NCBI RefSeq assembly: GCF_030733845.1
Contig: NZ_CP132311.1
Coordinates: forward strand, 62,001 to 126,000
DNA from: Shinella zoogloeoides
Lineage (GTDB): Bacteria; Pseudomonadota; Alphaproteobacteria; Rhizobiales; Rhizobiaceae
Length of the DNA: 64,000 bases
Reading direction: 5' to 3'
The notes below the pieces were generated by a model. The model was not told the origin of the DNA, searched no databases, and worked only from the letters and a program-made list of their open reading frames with translations. The translations under genes and the position numbers were made by a program. Below are positions 8,147 through 17,132 of this stretch, in pieces (the first letter of the stretch is position 1; each line of letters starts with the position of its first letter).

Positions 8147-10150
8147 GTGAAGATACGTGGCAAGATCTACCTTATCGTGGGGGTGATGGGCTTCATCTCC
8201 GTCCTCATCGGCGCCATCGCGGTCCACGTCGTCTCCGAATTCAGCGAAAAGCTCCATCAGTACGAGAACGCCGCCGACCGCGCCTTCCTCGGCGAGCACC
8301 TGAACCGCCAGGTCACCGCCGTCGTCATGGAAGCGCGGGGCATCTATGCGTCCAAGGACATGGAAGGCGCCAAGAAGTTCGCTGCGGGCATCGCCAAGGA
8401 ACTCGACGGCATCGACAAGACGCTGAACGAATGGCGCCCGCTGGTGCCGGATGAGCAGAAGGCCGCCTTCGACGCAGTCGTGACGCGCTCGGCCGAATTC
8501 CGCACCTTCCGCACGGAGACCGCCCGCCTCGGCACCACGGTCTCGATCGCCGCCGCCAACGAGCAGGGCAACAACGAAGGCAACCGCGCCAACCGCAAGG
8601 CCTTCCAGAAGGAAATCGATGCCGTCGTCGAGACGGACAACCAGAACCTCACCGCGATCAAGGACGATATCGCGGCCTTCGAAACGCTGATGCTGACGCT
8701 GGTGCTCGGCACGGTCGGCGCCGGCCTCATGCTGGGCGGCGGCGTTGCCTTCTACATCGCGACCAACGAACTCAGCCGGCCGATCCAGAATGTCACCGAC
8801 ACGATGAAGCGCCTTGCCGGCGGCGACCTCGAGACGGAAGTGCCCTATGCCGGCCGCAAGGACGAGATCGGCGAAATGGCCGGCGCCGTCGCGGTCTTCC
8901 GCCAGAACGCCATCACCGTGCGCGATCTAAACGCCCAGGAGCAGATCCTGCGCGAGAAGAGCGCCGACCTTCAGTCCTCCATCGCCACCGTCGTCCATGC
9001 GGCGGCGGCTGGCGACTTCTCCTCGCGCATCACCAAGGACTACCAGAACGAGGACCTCAACCGCTTCGCCCGCAGCGTCAACGAGCTCGTCGCCGGCGTC
9101 GAGGAAGGCATTGCCGAAACCCGCCGCGTCATCGGCGCGCTCGCGGAAGGCGACCTGACGCAGAGCATGGACGGCAGCTTCCGCGGCGCCTTCGCCGAAC
9201 TGCAGCAGAACGTCAACACGACGCTCGCCACGCTCCAGCGCACGATGCGCGAGGTGCGCGCCTCGACGGACGCCATCAACGCCAATTCCGGCGAACTGCG
9301 CACGGCTTCCGACGATCTGTCCAAGCGCACCGAGCAGCAGGCTGCGGCGCTGGAGGAGACATCGGCCGCATTGGACGAGATCACCGTCGCCGTCAGGAAT
9401 TCCACGGAGCGCGCCAACGAGGCGAGCGTCATGGTGAACGAGGCGACGCAGAGCGCCAAGCAGTCCGGCGCCATCGTGCGCAATGCCATCGACGCGATGG
9501 GCCGCATCGAGCAGGCCTCCAGCGAGATCAGCCAGATCATCTCCGTCATCGACGAGATCGCCTTCCAGACCAATCTTCTGGCATTGAACGCCGGCGTCGA
9601 GGCGGCGCGGGCGGGCGAGGCCGGCAAGGGCTTTGCCGTCGTGGCGCAGGAAGTGCGCGAGCTCGCCCAGCGCGCCGCAAGCGCCGCAAAGGACATCAAA
9701 GGCCTCATCACCAAGTCGGGCAGCGAGGTTTCCGTCGGCGTCAAATACGTGCAGGAGACCGGCACCGCGCTTTCCGACATCGAAAGCCGCGTCGTCACCA
9801 TCAACGATCGCATCCACGCGATCGCCACGGCCGCCCGCGAGCAGGCGACCGGCCTTCAGGAAGTCAGTACCGCCATCAACCAGATGGACCAGGTGACCCA
9901 GCACAATGCCGCCATGGTGGAGGAGACCTCGGCCGCCACGCACAAGCTGAAGGGCGAGGCGGACGGCCTTGCCGATCTGGTCGCGCGCTTCCGCACCGGC
10001 GATACCGCGCAGCGCCTCGCCGCCGTGCGCGCCGAAACCCGGCCCGTCGAATCGCCGGCGCGCCGCATGATGGGCAATGTCGCCCGCGCCTTCGGCGGCA
10101 GCCGCGCCGCCACCGCAACGACAGCCCAGGAGAGCTGGGAAGAGTTCTGA
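8147..10150 (+). CDS. Methyl-accepting chemotaxis protein
   Basis: This is a 667-residue transmembrane chemoreceptor. TM1 (LIVGVMGFISVLIGAIAVHV) and TM2 (about residues 180-205) bracket a roughly 160-residue periplasmic helical sensor. Two HAMP-like segments follow, then the kinase-control domain with the conserved hairpin LNAGVEAARAGEAGKGFAVV. The C-terminus is SWEEF, matching the xWxxF tether that recruits CheR/CheB in some receptors. The GTG at 8147 is chosen because GGAG lies six bases upstream; the longer frame has no ribosome site. No other che gene is nearby, so it is a dispersed receptor. Confidence 0.93.
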   Translation: MKIRGKIYLIVGVMGFISVLIGAIAVHVVSEFSEKLHQYENAADRAFLGEHLNRQVTAVVMEARGIYASKDMEGAKKFAAGIAKELDGIDKTLNEWRPLVPDEQKAAFDAVVTRSAEFRTFRTETARLGTTVSIAAANEQGNNEGNRANRKAFQKEIDAVVETDNQNLTAIKDDIAAFETLMLTLVLGTVGAGLMLGGGVAFYIATNELSRPIQNVTDTMKRLAGGDLETEVPYAGRKDEIGEMAGAVAVFRQNAITVRDLNAQEQILREKSADLQSSIATVVHAAAAGDFSSRITKDYQNEDLNRFARSVNELVAGVEEGIAETRRVIGALAEGDLTQSMDGSFRGAFAELQQNVNTTLATLQRTMREVRASTDAINANSGELRTASDDLSKRTEQQAAALEETSAALDEITVAVRNSTERANEASVMVNEATQSAKQSGAIVRNAIDAMGRIEQASSEISQIISVIDEIAFQTNLLALNAGVEAARAGEAGKGFAVVAQEVRELAQRAASAAKDIKGLITKSGSEVSVGVKYVQETGTALSDIESRVVTINDRIHAIATAAREQATGLQEVSTAINQMDQVTQHNAAMVEETSAATHKLKGEADGLADLVARFRTGDTAQRLAAVRAETRPVESPARRMMGNVARAFGGSRAATATTAQESWEEF

Positions 10151-10317
10151 TCCAAGGCGAACGGTTCGAGCAGGCGCGGCGGTCCCCGGATCGCCGCGTC
10201 TTGCTTTTTGCGCGGCGTTGGAAAAATTGCCGCAATCTCCTATAATTGGCTGTCGGCTGTGGCCGGAGCGGGTCGCCGATGCTTCGCCGCGAAGTCGAGA
10301 TGTCCGGGAGTTGAGAG

Positions 10318-11787
10318 ATGGTGGACAAAGACGGGGCGCCGTCCTTGACCGAAACGCCGGTGCCGGCGGTCGGCTTCCTGTCCGGTCTCTCGGGCAGGCT
10401 CCTGCTGCTCACCGCCGTCTTCGTCCTGATCGCCGAGGTGCTGATCTTCGTGCCCTCGATCGCCAACATGCGCCTGATGTGGCTGCGTGACCGGCTCAAC
10501 ATCGCCGCCGCCGCCAGCGTCGTCATCGAGGGCCTGCCCGACCAGGAATTGCCACGCAACGTGCAAGTGGAAACGCTGCTGGCGACCGGCGCCAAGGCCA
10601 TCGTGCTGAAGAAGGCGGATGCCTCGCGCATGGTCGCCGCCGTCGACATGCCGCCGAGCGTCGATGCGCAATACGACCTTTCCGATGTCTCGACGCTCGC
10701 CTCGGTCTACGATGCGTTCGATACGCTGATGTTCGGCGGCGACCGCATCATCCGCGTCTATGGGCCGGTCGGCGAAACGACGACGCGCATCGAACTCCTG
10801 CTCGACGAACACGCGCTGCGCCGCGCCATGTTGCGCGCCGCACGCAACGTCTTCATCCTCTCGATGATCATCTCGCTGGCGACGGCAGGCCCGATCTTCT
10901 TCGCGCTCAATCGCCTGCTGATCCGCCCGATGCGCCGCATGACGGCGAACATCCAGGAATTTGCCGCCGACCCTTCCAATCCGGCGCGCGTGCTGGAACC
11001 CTCGGGCGGGCGCGACGAGATCGCCGTTGCCGGCATCCATCTCGCCGCCATGCAGCAGACCTTGCAGCGCACGCTGAAGGAACAGAAGAACCTCGCCGAT
11101 CTCGGCCTCGCCGTGTCGAAAATCAACCACGACATGCGCAACATCCTCTCCTCCGCCCAGCTCATGTCCGACCGCCTTTCCGACGTCGACGACCCGGTGG
11201 TCAAGCGCGTCGCGCCGAAGCTGCTGCGCAGCATCGACCGGGCGGTGGGCTATACGAACGAGGTGCTTTCCTATGGCCGCATGCGCGAGCCGGAGCCGCG
11301 CCGCCGCTTCGTGGCGCTACGCCCGCTGGTGCTGGAGGTCTCCGAAGTGCTGGCGCTCGATACGCGCGGCGAGATCGACTTCGTGCTGCAGGTCGAGCCC
11401 GGCCTCGAGGTCGATGCGGATGGCGAGCAGCTCTTCCGCGTCATCCACAATCTCTGCCGCAACGCCGTCGAGGCGCTGTTGCAGGATGTCGGCATCCAGC
11501 GGCGCACCGTTCTGGTGACGGGCCTTCGCACCGGCAGCGTCGTCTCCATCGCCATCGACGACAACGGCCCCGGCATGCCCGCCAAGGCGCAGGAAAACCT
11601 CTTTGCCGCCTTCCGCGGCTCCGTGCGCTCCGGCGGCACCGGCCTCGGCCTTGCCATCGCCCGCGAACTGGTGCTCGCCCATGGCGGCACGATCGCGCTC
11701 GTGGAAAAGGCGACGCCCGGCACGCTGTTCCGCATCGAGCTGCCGGACCGCCCCGTCCCCCTCGACGCCTTCCGCCACCGCGCCTGA
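10318..11787 (+). CDS. HAMP-domain sensor histidine kinase (orphan)
   Basis: This 489-residue inner-membrane kinase has TM1 near residues 24-44 (LLLLTAVFVLIAEVLIFV) and TM2 near 180-200 (NVFILSMIISLATAGPIFFA) around a periplasmic domain of about 130 residues. A HAMP segment, an H-box (SKINHDMRNILSS, His phosphoacceptor) and an HATPase_c domain with N-box NLCRNAVEAL, DDNGPGMP and GGTGLGLAIA follow. No response regulator lies beside it, so its partner is unknown. Start ATG 10318 is preceded by GGGAGTTGAGAG. A possible weak terminator (GAAAAAAGTACATTTTTTC) lies at 11822-11840. Confidence 0.9.
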   Translation: MVDKDGAPSLTETPVPAVGFLSGLSGRLLLLTAVFVLIAEVLIFVPSIANMRLMWLRDRLNIAAAASVVIEGLPDQELPRNVQVETLLATGAKAIVLKKADASRMVAAVDMPPSVDAQYDLSDVSTLASVYDAFDTLMFGGDRIIRVYGPVGETTTRIELLLDEHALRRAMLRAARNVFILSMIISLATAGPIFFALNRLLIRPMRRMTANIQEFAADPSNPARVLEPSGGRDEIAVAGIHLAAMQQTLQRTLKEQKNLADLGLAVSKINHDMRNILSSAQLMSDRLSDVDDPVVKRVAPKLLRSIDRAVGYTNEVLSYGRMREPEPRRRFVALRPLVLEVSEVLALDTRGEIDFVLQVEPGLEVDADGEQLFRVIHNLCRNAVEALLQDVGIQRRTVLVTGLRTGSVVSIAIDDNGPGMPAKAQENLFAAFRGSVRSGGTGLGLAIARELVLAHGGTIALVEKATPGTLFRIELPDRPVPLDAFRHRA

Positions 11788-11921
11788 TGCAGGCAGGCCC
11801 CGGCCGGATGTGACGGCTCGATGAAAAAAGTACATTTTTTCTCAGAAAGGCGCTTGCAATAAACCCGTCTACCCTTTAGGAACCGCCTCGCAGCCGGGCA
11901 CAACGTCCCGCCACTGCCAGC

Positions 11922-11998
11922 GCACCCGTAGCTCAGCTGGATAGAGCACCAGACTACGAATCTGGGGGTCAGGAGTTCGAATCTCTTCGGGTGCGCCA
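11922..11998 (+). tRNA. tRNA-Arg (anticodon ACG)
   Basis: The full cloverleaf is visible: acceptor GCACCCG/CGGGTGC, D arm GCTC..GAGC, anticodon stem CCAGA/TCTGG with loop CTACGAA (ACG at 11956-11958), T arm with TTCGAAT, and an encoded CCA. The first anticodon base A would become inosine and read CGU/CGC/CGA. Confidence 0.97.
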
Positions 11999-12027
11999 TT
12001 TTCAATGCATTGTTTTGGCATGTATTT

Positions 12028-12969
12028 TCACTTCCGATGCGGGACAAAACCAGGACTCGCCTGGTGATTGTTCGACGAGCCGCGCGCAAATCGGCCAGGT
12101 GGCTGGCCAACATGCCGGCTGAAGGCCGTGCTGAACGTGCTGGCCGATCCGTAACCGACGCGCTCGGCGACTTCAGCGATTTCGATGTCCTGTCGGCGAA
12201 GAAGGTCTTTTGCCAGCGCCATCCGCCACGACAGCAAATATTCCATGGGCGGCACCCCGACGTTGCGCGCGAAGCGGTCAAAAAAAGCAGAGCGAGATAA
12301 CGCAGCCTGTTTGGCCAGATCGGCCATTGTCCACGGACGTGCCGGATTGGCGTGCATCTGTCTGATAGCTTCCGCCAGCCGAGCATCGCCGAGCCCTCGC
12401 AGCAATCCCGCGGGAGCGTCGGATGCCTGTGTAAGCCTCAATGCTTCCAACAGCAAAATCTCGACGAGCCGGTCAAGCACCAGTGTGCGCCCCGATCGAT
12501 CCGATGAAGCTTCGTCGATCAAAAGCCGGACCAGTGTCGATAGTCGCTCGACGCCGTAAACATGAATCTGCTCTGGCAGCAGCGACAGGAGGAGACCAGA
12601 ATCCTCGCCGCCAAAAAGAAAGTAGCCGCCCATAATGCGAACGCTTGGCGGGCCGTCCTGCCGGCCGTGGCGGACCTCGCCGGTCGCGTTCGCTGCAACG
12701 TGCGGATCAATGAATTCCGGCGTGACCTGCTCAAAGCCGGACATAGTGAAGCCGGGCGTAGTTGGCAGGAGAACAAAATCACCCGCGTTCAGGACCAGTT
12801 CCTTTTGACCATCGACAGCCAGACGGCAGGAGCCTTCGATCACGATGGCAAAGCTCGGATGGCCAAAATTGCTGTAGCGGACGCCCCATACTCCCGCACC
12901 GCTGATTCCTTTTGTAAAAACAGCGTGAGGACGGAGCAGGCCTATAACTTCAGAGAGCGGATCGATCAT
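12028..12969 (-). CDS. AraC-family transcriptional regulator with cupin sensor domain
   Basis: This is a 313-residue regulator. The N-terminal half is a cupin-type sensor (WGVRYSNFGHPSFAIVIEG, DFVLLPTTPGF) of the AraC_binding/Cupin_6 class. The C-terminal 100 residues hold two helix-turn-helix motifs (MADLAKQAALSRSAFFDRFA; IAEVAERVGYGSASTFSTAF). It is divergent from the adjacent short-chain dehydrogenase gene, its likely target. The base composition of this gene pair is more AT-rich than neighbours, and it follows a tRNA gene directly, both suggesting acquisition. Start ATG 12969 gives MIDPLSEVIG. Confidence 0.9.
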   Translation of the reverse strand: MIDPLSEVIGLLRPHAVFTKGISGAGVWGVRYSNFGHPSFAIVIEGSCRLAVDGQKELVLNAGDFVLLPTTPGFTMSGFEQVTPEFIDPHVAANATGEVRHGRQDGPPSVRIMGGYFLFGGEDSGLLLSLLPEQIHVYGVERLSTLVRLLIDEASSDRSGRTLVLDRLVEILLLEALRLTQASDAPAGLLRGLGDARLAEAIRQMHANPARPWTMADLAKQAALSRSAFFDRFARNVGVPPMEYLLSWRMALAKDLLRRQDIEIAEVAERVGYGSASTFSTAFSRHVGQPPGRFARGSSNNHQASPGFVPHRK

Positions 12970-12972
12970 CTC

Positions 12973-13018
12973 TGGACTATTGCAAATAAATTGCGGACTT
13001 TCAATTGTATATAGTCCG
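12973..13018. promoter_or_regulatory. Probable AraC-type operator between the divergent AraC and SDR genes
   Basis: GGACT occurs at 12973-12977 and again at 12995-12999, 22 bp apart (two helical turns). CGGACT (12994-12999) is also in inverted orientation with AGTCCG (13013-13018). Repeated half-sites with this spacing suit an AraC-family protein. The function is inferred from position and symmetry. Confidence 0.5.
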
Positions 13019-13071
13019 AAGCATGCAGGTTAGGATGGAATTCATGGATATTTGAACAAGGAGATGAAGCC

Positions 13072-13815
13072 ATGAAAACCATACTGATTACGGGCTGCTC
13101 GTCGGGCTACGGCCTTGAGACGGCTCGCTATTTTCTTTCAAAACAGTGGAACGTCATTGCGACGATGCGCACCCGGCGCGAGGGCATCCTGCCGCCCTCG
13201 GAAAACCTGCGCATCCTGCCCTTGGACGTAACGAATGATGCCAGCATCGCGACGGCGATCGAAGCCGCCGGTCCCATCGATGTGCTGGTCAACAACGCGG
13301 GCATCGGCGTCGTTGGCGCGTTCGAAGCAACACCCCTGTCTCACATCCGAAGGGTGTTCGATGCCAATACCTTCGGTGTCATGGCAATGACCCAGGCTGT
13401 CATTCCGCAGATGCGCGAGCGCCGGTCCGGCGTGATCATCAACGTGACGTCGAGCGCGACCCTGGCCCCCATGCCTTTGGCGGCAGCCTACACTGCCAGC
13501 AAGCAGGCTATCGAGGGCTTCACCGGCTCGCTCGCGCACGAGTTGGCGCACTTCAACATCCTGGCCAAGCTGGTGGAGCCCGGCTATGCGCCGACCACGC
13601 GGTTTGCCCAGAACACTGCCGTACGGGTAGAAGATCTCATTCCGGAGGCTTATGCCGCCTTCGCAGGTCCTGTCTTTGAGGCATTCGCTAAGCCGGCACT
13701 GACCACGAGGGAGATCGATGTTGCCGAAGCCGTATGGCGGGCAGTCAACGACACCACCGGTACGTTGCGCTTTCCAGCGGGACCGGACGCAGTAGCGCTT
13801 TCACGCACTGCGTAG
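13072..13815 (+). CDS. Short-chain dehydrogenase/reductase (SDR)
   Basis: This 247-residue classical SDR has the nucleotide-binding TGCSSGYGLETAR glycine motif near residue 7, NNAGIG, the catalytic Ser in VTSSATLAPM and the catalytic YTASK motif. Asp at the end of beta-3 (LDV) and Arg near residue 33 leave the NAD/NADP preference open. Substrate unknown. ATG 13072 follows AAGGAGATGAAGCC. It is transcribed divergently from the AraC regulator, which probably controls it, and ends at a hairpin terminator. Confidence 0.88.
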   Translation: MKTILITGCSSGYGLETARYFLSKQWNVIATMRTRREGILPPSENLRILPLDVTNDASIATAIEAAGPIDVLVNNAGIGVVGAFEATPLSHIRRVFDANTFGVMAMTQAVIPQMRERRSGVIINVTSSATLAPMPLAAAYTASKQAIEGFTGSLAHELAHFNILAKLVEPGYAPTTRFAQNTAVRVEDLIPEAYAAFAGPVFEAFAKPALTTREIDVAEAVWRAVNDTTGTLRFPAGPDAVALSRTA

Positions 13816-13823
13816 CCAGGGCC

Positions 13824-13875
13824 CGCGCCGGCCTCAACGCATCGAGAGGTCGGCGCGAGGTTGTCAATTTTTTTG
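13824..13875 (+). terminator. Probable terminator of the SDR gene
   Basis: CGCGCCGGCCTC (13824-13835) pairs with GAGGTCGGCGCG (13846-13857) apart from one G-T wobble. A run of seven T residues begins about ten bases later. The long spacing to the T run lowers certainty. Confidence 0.55.
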
Positions 13876-14097
13876 ATTGTGGACGCCTCCGGCCGGGGTC
13901 AGGTCGTGGCGGCACTGGATATCGCTTTGGTCGGGGTTTGATTTGGCGTTCCCGATGGCCTCCGCCGTGGCGAATATGCCACGTCGCGCGGACTCCTCGT
14001 ATGCCAAGGCTTCAAAACAATCCGCCGCTCGGCTAAGCAGGGATGAGCGGTGCGTGCACGGCACCGGCGAACACAGGGAAGCGGAAGGAAGCGGTAC

Positions 14098-15354
14098 ATG
14101 ACGAGCCGCACGATGCCGCGCGTATTGCGTCGCGTGATCTTCGCCGGAATGCTGGTGCTGGCAGGCTGCGCCGGCCGGCCGGAAGGCGTTATGGTGCCGA
14201 GCGGCGAGGCGCCTCCCGGCGTCTCGACTGTCGACCTGCTTGTCGCCACGACCCGCGCCCCCTCCAGCCAGCCCGGCGTGCTCTTTTCGGGCGAGCGCGG
14301 CTCGCAGCTCGAAATGCGTGACATCGTCGTGTCGATCCCACCGGAGGGCAACCGCAAGGTCGGGCAGGTCCAGTGGCCGTCCAAGCTGCCGGCCGACCCG
14401 CTGAAGGATTTTACCACCGTCAGCGTCAACCAGGCCGACGGCGCGAAAGCCGGCCGCATCTGGCTCGACCGCAACTTGCCGAAGAGCCGGCGCGTGCTCG
14501 TTTTCGTGCATGGCTTTAACAATCGCTACGAGGACGCCGTCTACCGCTTCGCGCAGATCGTGCACGATTCGAAGACGGACGCCGCGCCGGTGATCTTCAC
14601 CTGGCCGTCGCGCGCCAGCATCTTCGATTATTCCTACGACAAGGAAAGCACCAACTATTCGCGCGATGCTCTGGAAGAGCTGCTGCGGGCTGCCGTCGAC
14701 ACGCCCGAGGTCGGCGAAATCACCATCATGGCCCATTCCATGGGCACCTGGCTTGCGGTGGAGACGCTGCGCCAGATGGCGATCCGCGACGGGCGCGTGC
14801 CGAAGAAAATCCAGCAGGTCATTCTCGCCTCGCCCGATCTCGACGTCGACGTCTTTGGCCAGCAGTTGCGCGCCATCGGCAGGGAGACGAAAGACCGGCC
14901 GCAATTCACCCTGTTCGTCTCGCGCGACGACCGGGCGCTGACGCTGTCGCGCCGCATTTCCGGCAATGTCGACCGGCTCGGCCAGATCAATCCGGCGGAA
15001 GAACCCTATAGGTCGATGCTGGAAAAGCAGGGCATCACCGTACTCGACCTGACGGCGCTCAAATCCGGTGACCGGCTCAATCACGGCAAGTTCGCCGAAA
15101 GTCCCGAGGTCGTGCGCCTCATCGGCAACCGACTGATCGATGGCCAGGCGGTGACGGATTCGCAGGTCGGCCTCGGCGAGCGGCTCGGCGCCGTCGCGCT
15201 CGGCACGGCCCAGACGGTCGGTAGCGCCGCGAGCATCGCCGTCTCGACGCCCATCGCCATCTTCGATCCGGTGACGCGCAAGAATTACGACGATCAGTGG
15301 AGGCGCCTCGGCAACTCCGTCGAAGACACGACGATTACCGCAGCCGGGCGATAA
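14098..15354 (+). CDS. Alpha/beta hydrolase, DUF900-type lipoprotein
   Basis: This is a 418-residue protein. A lipoprotein signal (VIFAGMLVLAGCAG, lipobox LAGC) suggests export and lipid anchoring. The hydrolase domain carries VLVFVHGFNNRYEDAVYRF (oxyanion side) and a nucleophile elbow AHSMGT, with an Asp in SPDLDVDVF and a late His as candidate partners. This matches the DUF900 family of bacterial esterase-like proteins, whose substrate is unknown. ATG 14098 is preferred over an upstream in-frame GTG because AAGGAAG lies just upstream. It converges on the DUF1236 gene and shares a terminator with it. Confidence 0.87.
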   Translation: MTSRTMPRVLRRVIFAGMLVLAGCAGRPEGVMVPSGEAPPGVSTVDLLVATTRAPSSQPGVLFSGERGSQLEMRDIVVSIPPEGNRKVGQVQWPSKLPADPLKDFTTVSVNQADGAKAGRIWLDRNLPKSRRVLVFVHGFNNRYEDAVYRFAQIVHDSKTDAAPVIFTWPSRASIFDYSYDKESTNYSRDALEELLRAAVDTPEVGEITIMAHSMGTWLAVETLRQMAIRDGRVPKKIQQVILASPDLDVDVFGQQLRAIGRETKDRPQFTLFVSRDDRALTLSRRISGNVDRLGQINPAEEPYRSMLEKQGITVLDLTALKSGDRLNHGKFAESPEVVRLIGNRLIDGQAVTDSQVGLGERLGAVALGTAQTVGSAASIAVSTPIAIFDPVTRKNYDDQWRRLGNSVEDTTITAAGR

Positions 15355-15379
15355 AAAGGCGGCCGGAAGGCCGCCTTTT
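15354..15379. terminator. Bidirectional terminator between convergent genes
   Basis: AAAAGGCGGCC (15354-15364) pairs perfectly with GGCCGCCTTTT (15369-15379) around GGAA. T runs occur on both strands, so it can end both the hydrolase and the DUF1236 transcripts. Confidence 0.9.
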
Positions 15380-15398
15380 CCATCAACGGGCTGAGGCG

Positions 15399-16034
15399 TC
15401 AGCGCACCCAGATCACTTCGCGGCTGGTGCGGTCGACGAGAACCGGGCGCTGGTCGACATAGATGTAGCCGTAGCTCGGGTTCTCAGGCACTTCCACGAT
15501 CTGCACGGTCTCCGGGATCACCACGCCGGCCTCGACCGGCCCTTCCAGCACCACCGGCTCCAGCGGGTGGCGCTCGACATAGGTGATCGTCGCCTCGGGA
15601 ATGTCGGACGAGATGCTGGCCGTCGTCTCGACTTCCGGTGCGTAGATCACCTGGCGGCTATCCGTGCGCACGATGACCGGGCGGTTGTCGACATAGACAT
15701 AGGCGAGGTCAGGGTGCTCGGGAATCGGCGTCAAAGTGACGGTTTCGTCGAAGCGGGTATCGGCTGTTACCTGTCCCTCAAGGACGACGGGCGGTGTCGG
15801 GTTCTGCATCACGTAGACGCGGGCGTCTTCGGGAACGGCCGCTTCCGCGCCGATGGCGAAGCCGGCGACGCCGCCGACGATGGCGCCGACAGGGCCGCCG
15901 ACGACAGCGCCGGCAGCAGCACCCGCAGCGCCGCCTGCCGCGCCGCCGAGCGCTTCCTTGTCGCGGTCGTCAGCATGGGCGGCGGTGACGCCGATGAGTG
16001 CGAGGGCCGCACCGGCCATGAGAATCTTACGCAT
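15399..16034 (-). CDS. DUF1236 protein with glycine-zipper segment, exported
   Basis: This is a 211-residue exported protein. It has a signal peptide (ILMAGAALALIGVTAAHA), then a Gly/Ala-rich zipper (about residues 28-65, repeated GGAAGGAAG and VVGGPVGAIVGG) likely to associate with membrane. Two DUF1236 units follow, each with a proline-rich beta stretch ending YVYVDNRPVIV or YIYVDQRPVLV. The family is common in Rhizobiales and has no assigned function. ATG 16034 has GGAG upstream; a 21-residue upstream extension is rejected. Confidence 0.85.
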   Translation of the reverse strand: MRKILMAGAALALIGVTAAHADDRDKEALGGAAGGAAGAAAGAVVGGPVGAIVGGVAGFAIGAEAAVPEDARVYVMQNPTPPVVLEGQVTADTRFDETVTLTPIPEHPDLAYVYVDNRPVIVRTDSRQVIYAPEVETTASISSDIPEATITYVERHPLEPVVLEGPVEAGVVIPETVQIVEVPENPSYGYIYVDQRPVLVDRTSREVIWVR

Positions 16035-16157
16035 GTCTTTCTCCTTCGAAAATCGGGTTTCCCACCCCTTCGGCGGAGACAACGTCAGACGTCCCACTCG
16101 GTTCCGGCCGATCGGCGGCCGGGCATCACGATGTGTAACCGGCTTTAATCGCCCGGC

Positions 16158-16964
16158 TCAGGCGATTTCCGGATCGCGCCTTGCGATTTCATAGTCCTCG
16201 TTGTGCACCTGCAAGCCTTCTTCCGTCACCACGACGATACCGTAGGCGGCGGGCTCGTCGACCGACAGCGAGGCGTTCGGCATGTCGAAGGGCATGGGCT
16301 GCTGGTGCACCGGGCTCTTGAAGATCGAGAATGGAATGCCGCGATGCGAGCCGCCGATCGTGCGGTGTACATGGCCGGCGAAGATGTGGCGGACATTGCC
16401 GTGCCTCAGCACGAGATCGTAGAAGGCGTCCTCGTTGCCGAGGCGGATCGCGTCCATGCCGGTAAAGCCCGTCTTGTGCGGCGGATGGTGCATGAAGATG
16501 AGGACCGGCAGGCCGTCCGCGGTCGCGAGCGCCCGGTCGAGCCAGGCGAGGCGCCGTTCGCACAGATAGCCGGCATGGCTCAGTGGGTAGTCGTAGGGCG
16601 GGGCGAAGAGCGTATCGAGCAGCACGACGCGGCAATCGGGAAAGTCGATCGCCTGCTGCACGAAGCCGTCCGCGTCCGGCGTCACATGGGAAAAGGTTTC
16701 GAGGAAACGGTCGCGGTAGTCGTGGTTGCCGATGGTGATGGCGGCGGGGGGCACGAGCAGCGACAGGAGGCCGCGCAGGCGCTCGTAGGACAGCGTGTCG
16801 GCGCGGTGCGTCAGGTCGCCGGTGAAGATCACCCGGTCCGCATCGGCATGGTAGCGATTGACGTGCTCGATGCCGGCCAGCAGGCGCTGGTACGGGTCGA
16901 GGCCGATGATCGTCATGCCCTCGGGCACCATGTGCAGATCGGTGAAGACAATTAGCTTGGTCAT
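16158..16964 (-). CDS. Calcineurin-like metallophosphoesterase (CpdA-type)
   Basis: This 268-residue protein belongs to the class III cyclic-nucleotide phosphodiesterase group of dinuclear metallophosphoesterases. Metal ligands are seen in FTDLHM (residues 7-12), FTGDLTHR, GNHDYR, FMHHPPH and FAGHVHR. CpdA-like enzymes hydrolyse cAMP and glycerophosphodiester-like substrates; which applies here is not readable. An adenylate cyclase is encoded 3 kb away, so cAMP turnover is possible. Confidence 0.88.
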   Translation of the reverse strand: MTKLIVFTDLHMVPEGMTIIGLDPYQRLLAGIEHVNRYHADADRVIFTGDLTHRADTLSYERLRGLLSLLVPPAAITIGNHDYRDRFLETFSHVTPDADGFVQQAIDFPDCRVVLLDTLFAPPYDYPLSHAGYLCERRLAWLDRALATADGLPVLIFMHHPPHKTGFTGMDAIRLGNEDAFYDLVLRHGNVRHIFAGHVHRTIGGSHRGIPFSIFKSPVHQQPMPFDMPNASLSVDEPAAYGIVVVTEEGLQVHNEDYEIARRDPEIA

Positions 16965-17132
16965 GGAAATGTCTCGTGGCGGGAGGAAAATACGGCGTGC
17001 GGGGTTTGCGCTTCGGGACTATTTTCGTAGCGCGCAAACCTGTCGCATGAAAAGCAGTTGGAACGCATGACGATCTGATATATCAGGGAGCCGAGAGCAG
17101 CCGGAAGGCCGGCGAGAACGGAGCATGTCGAC

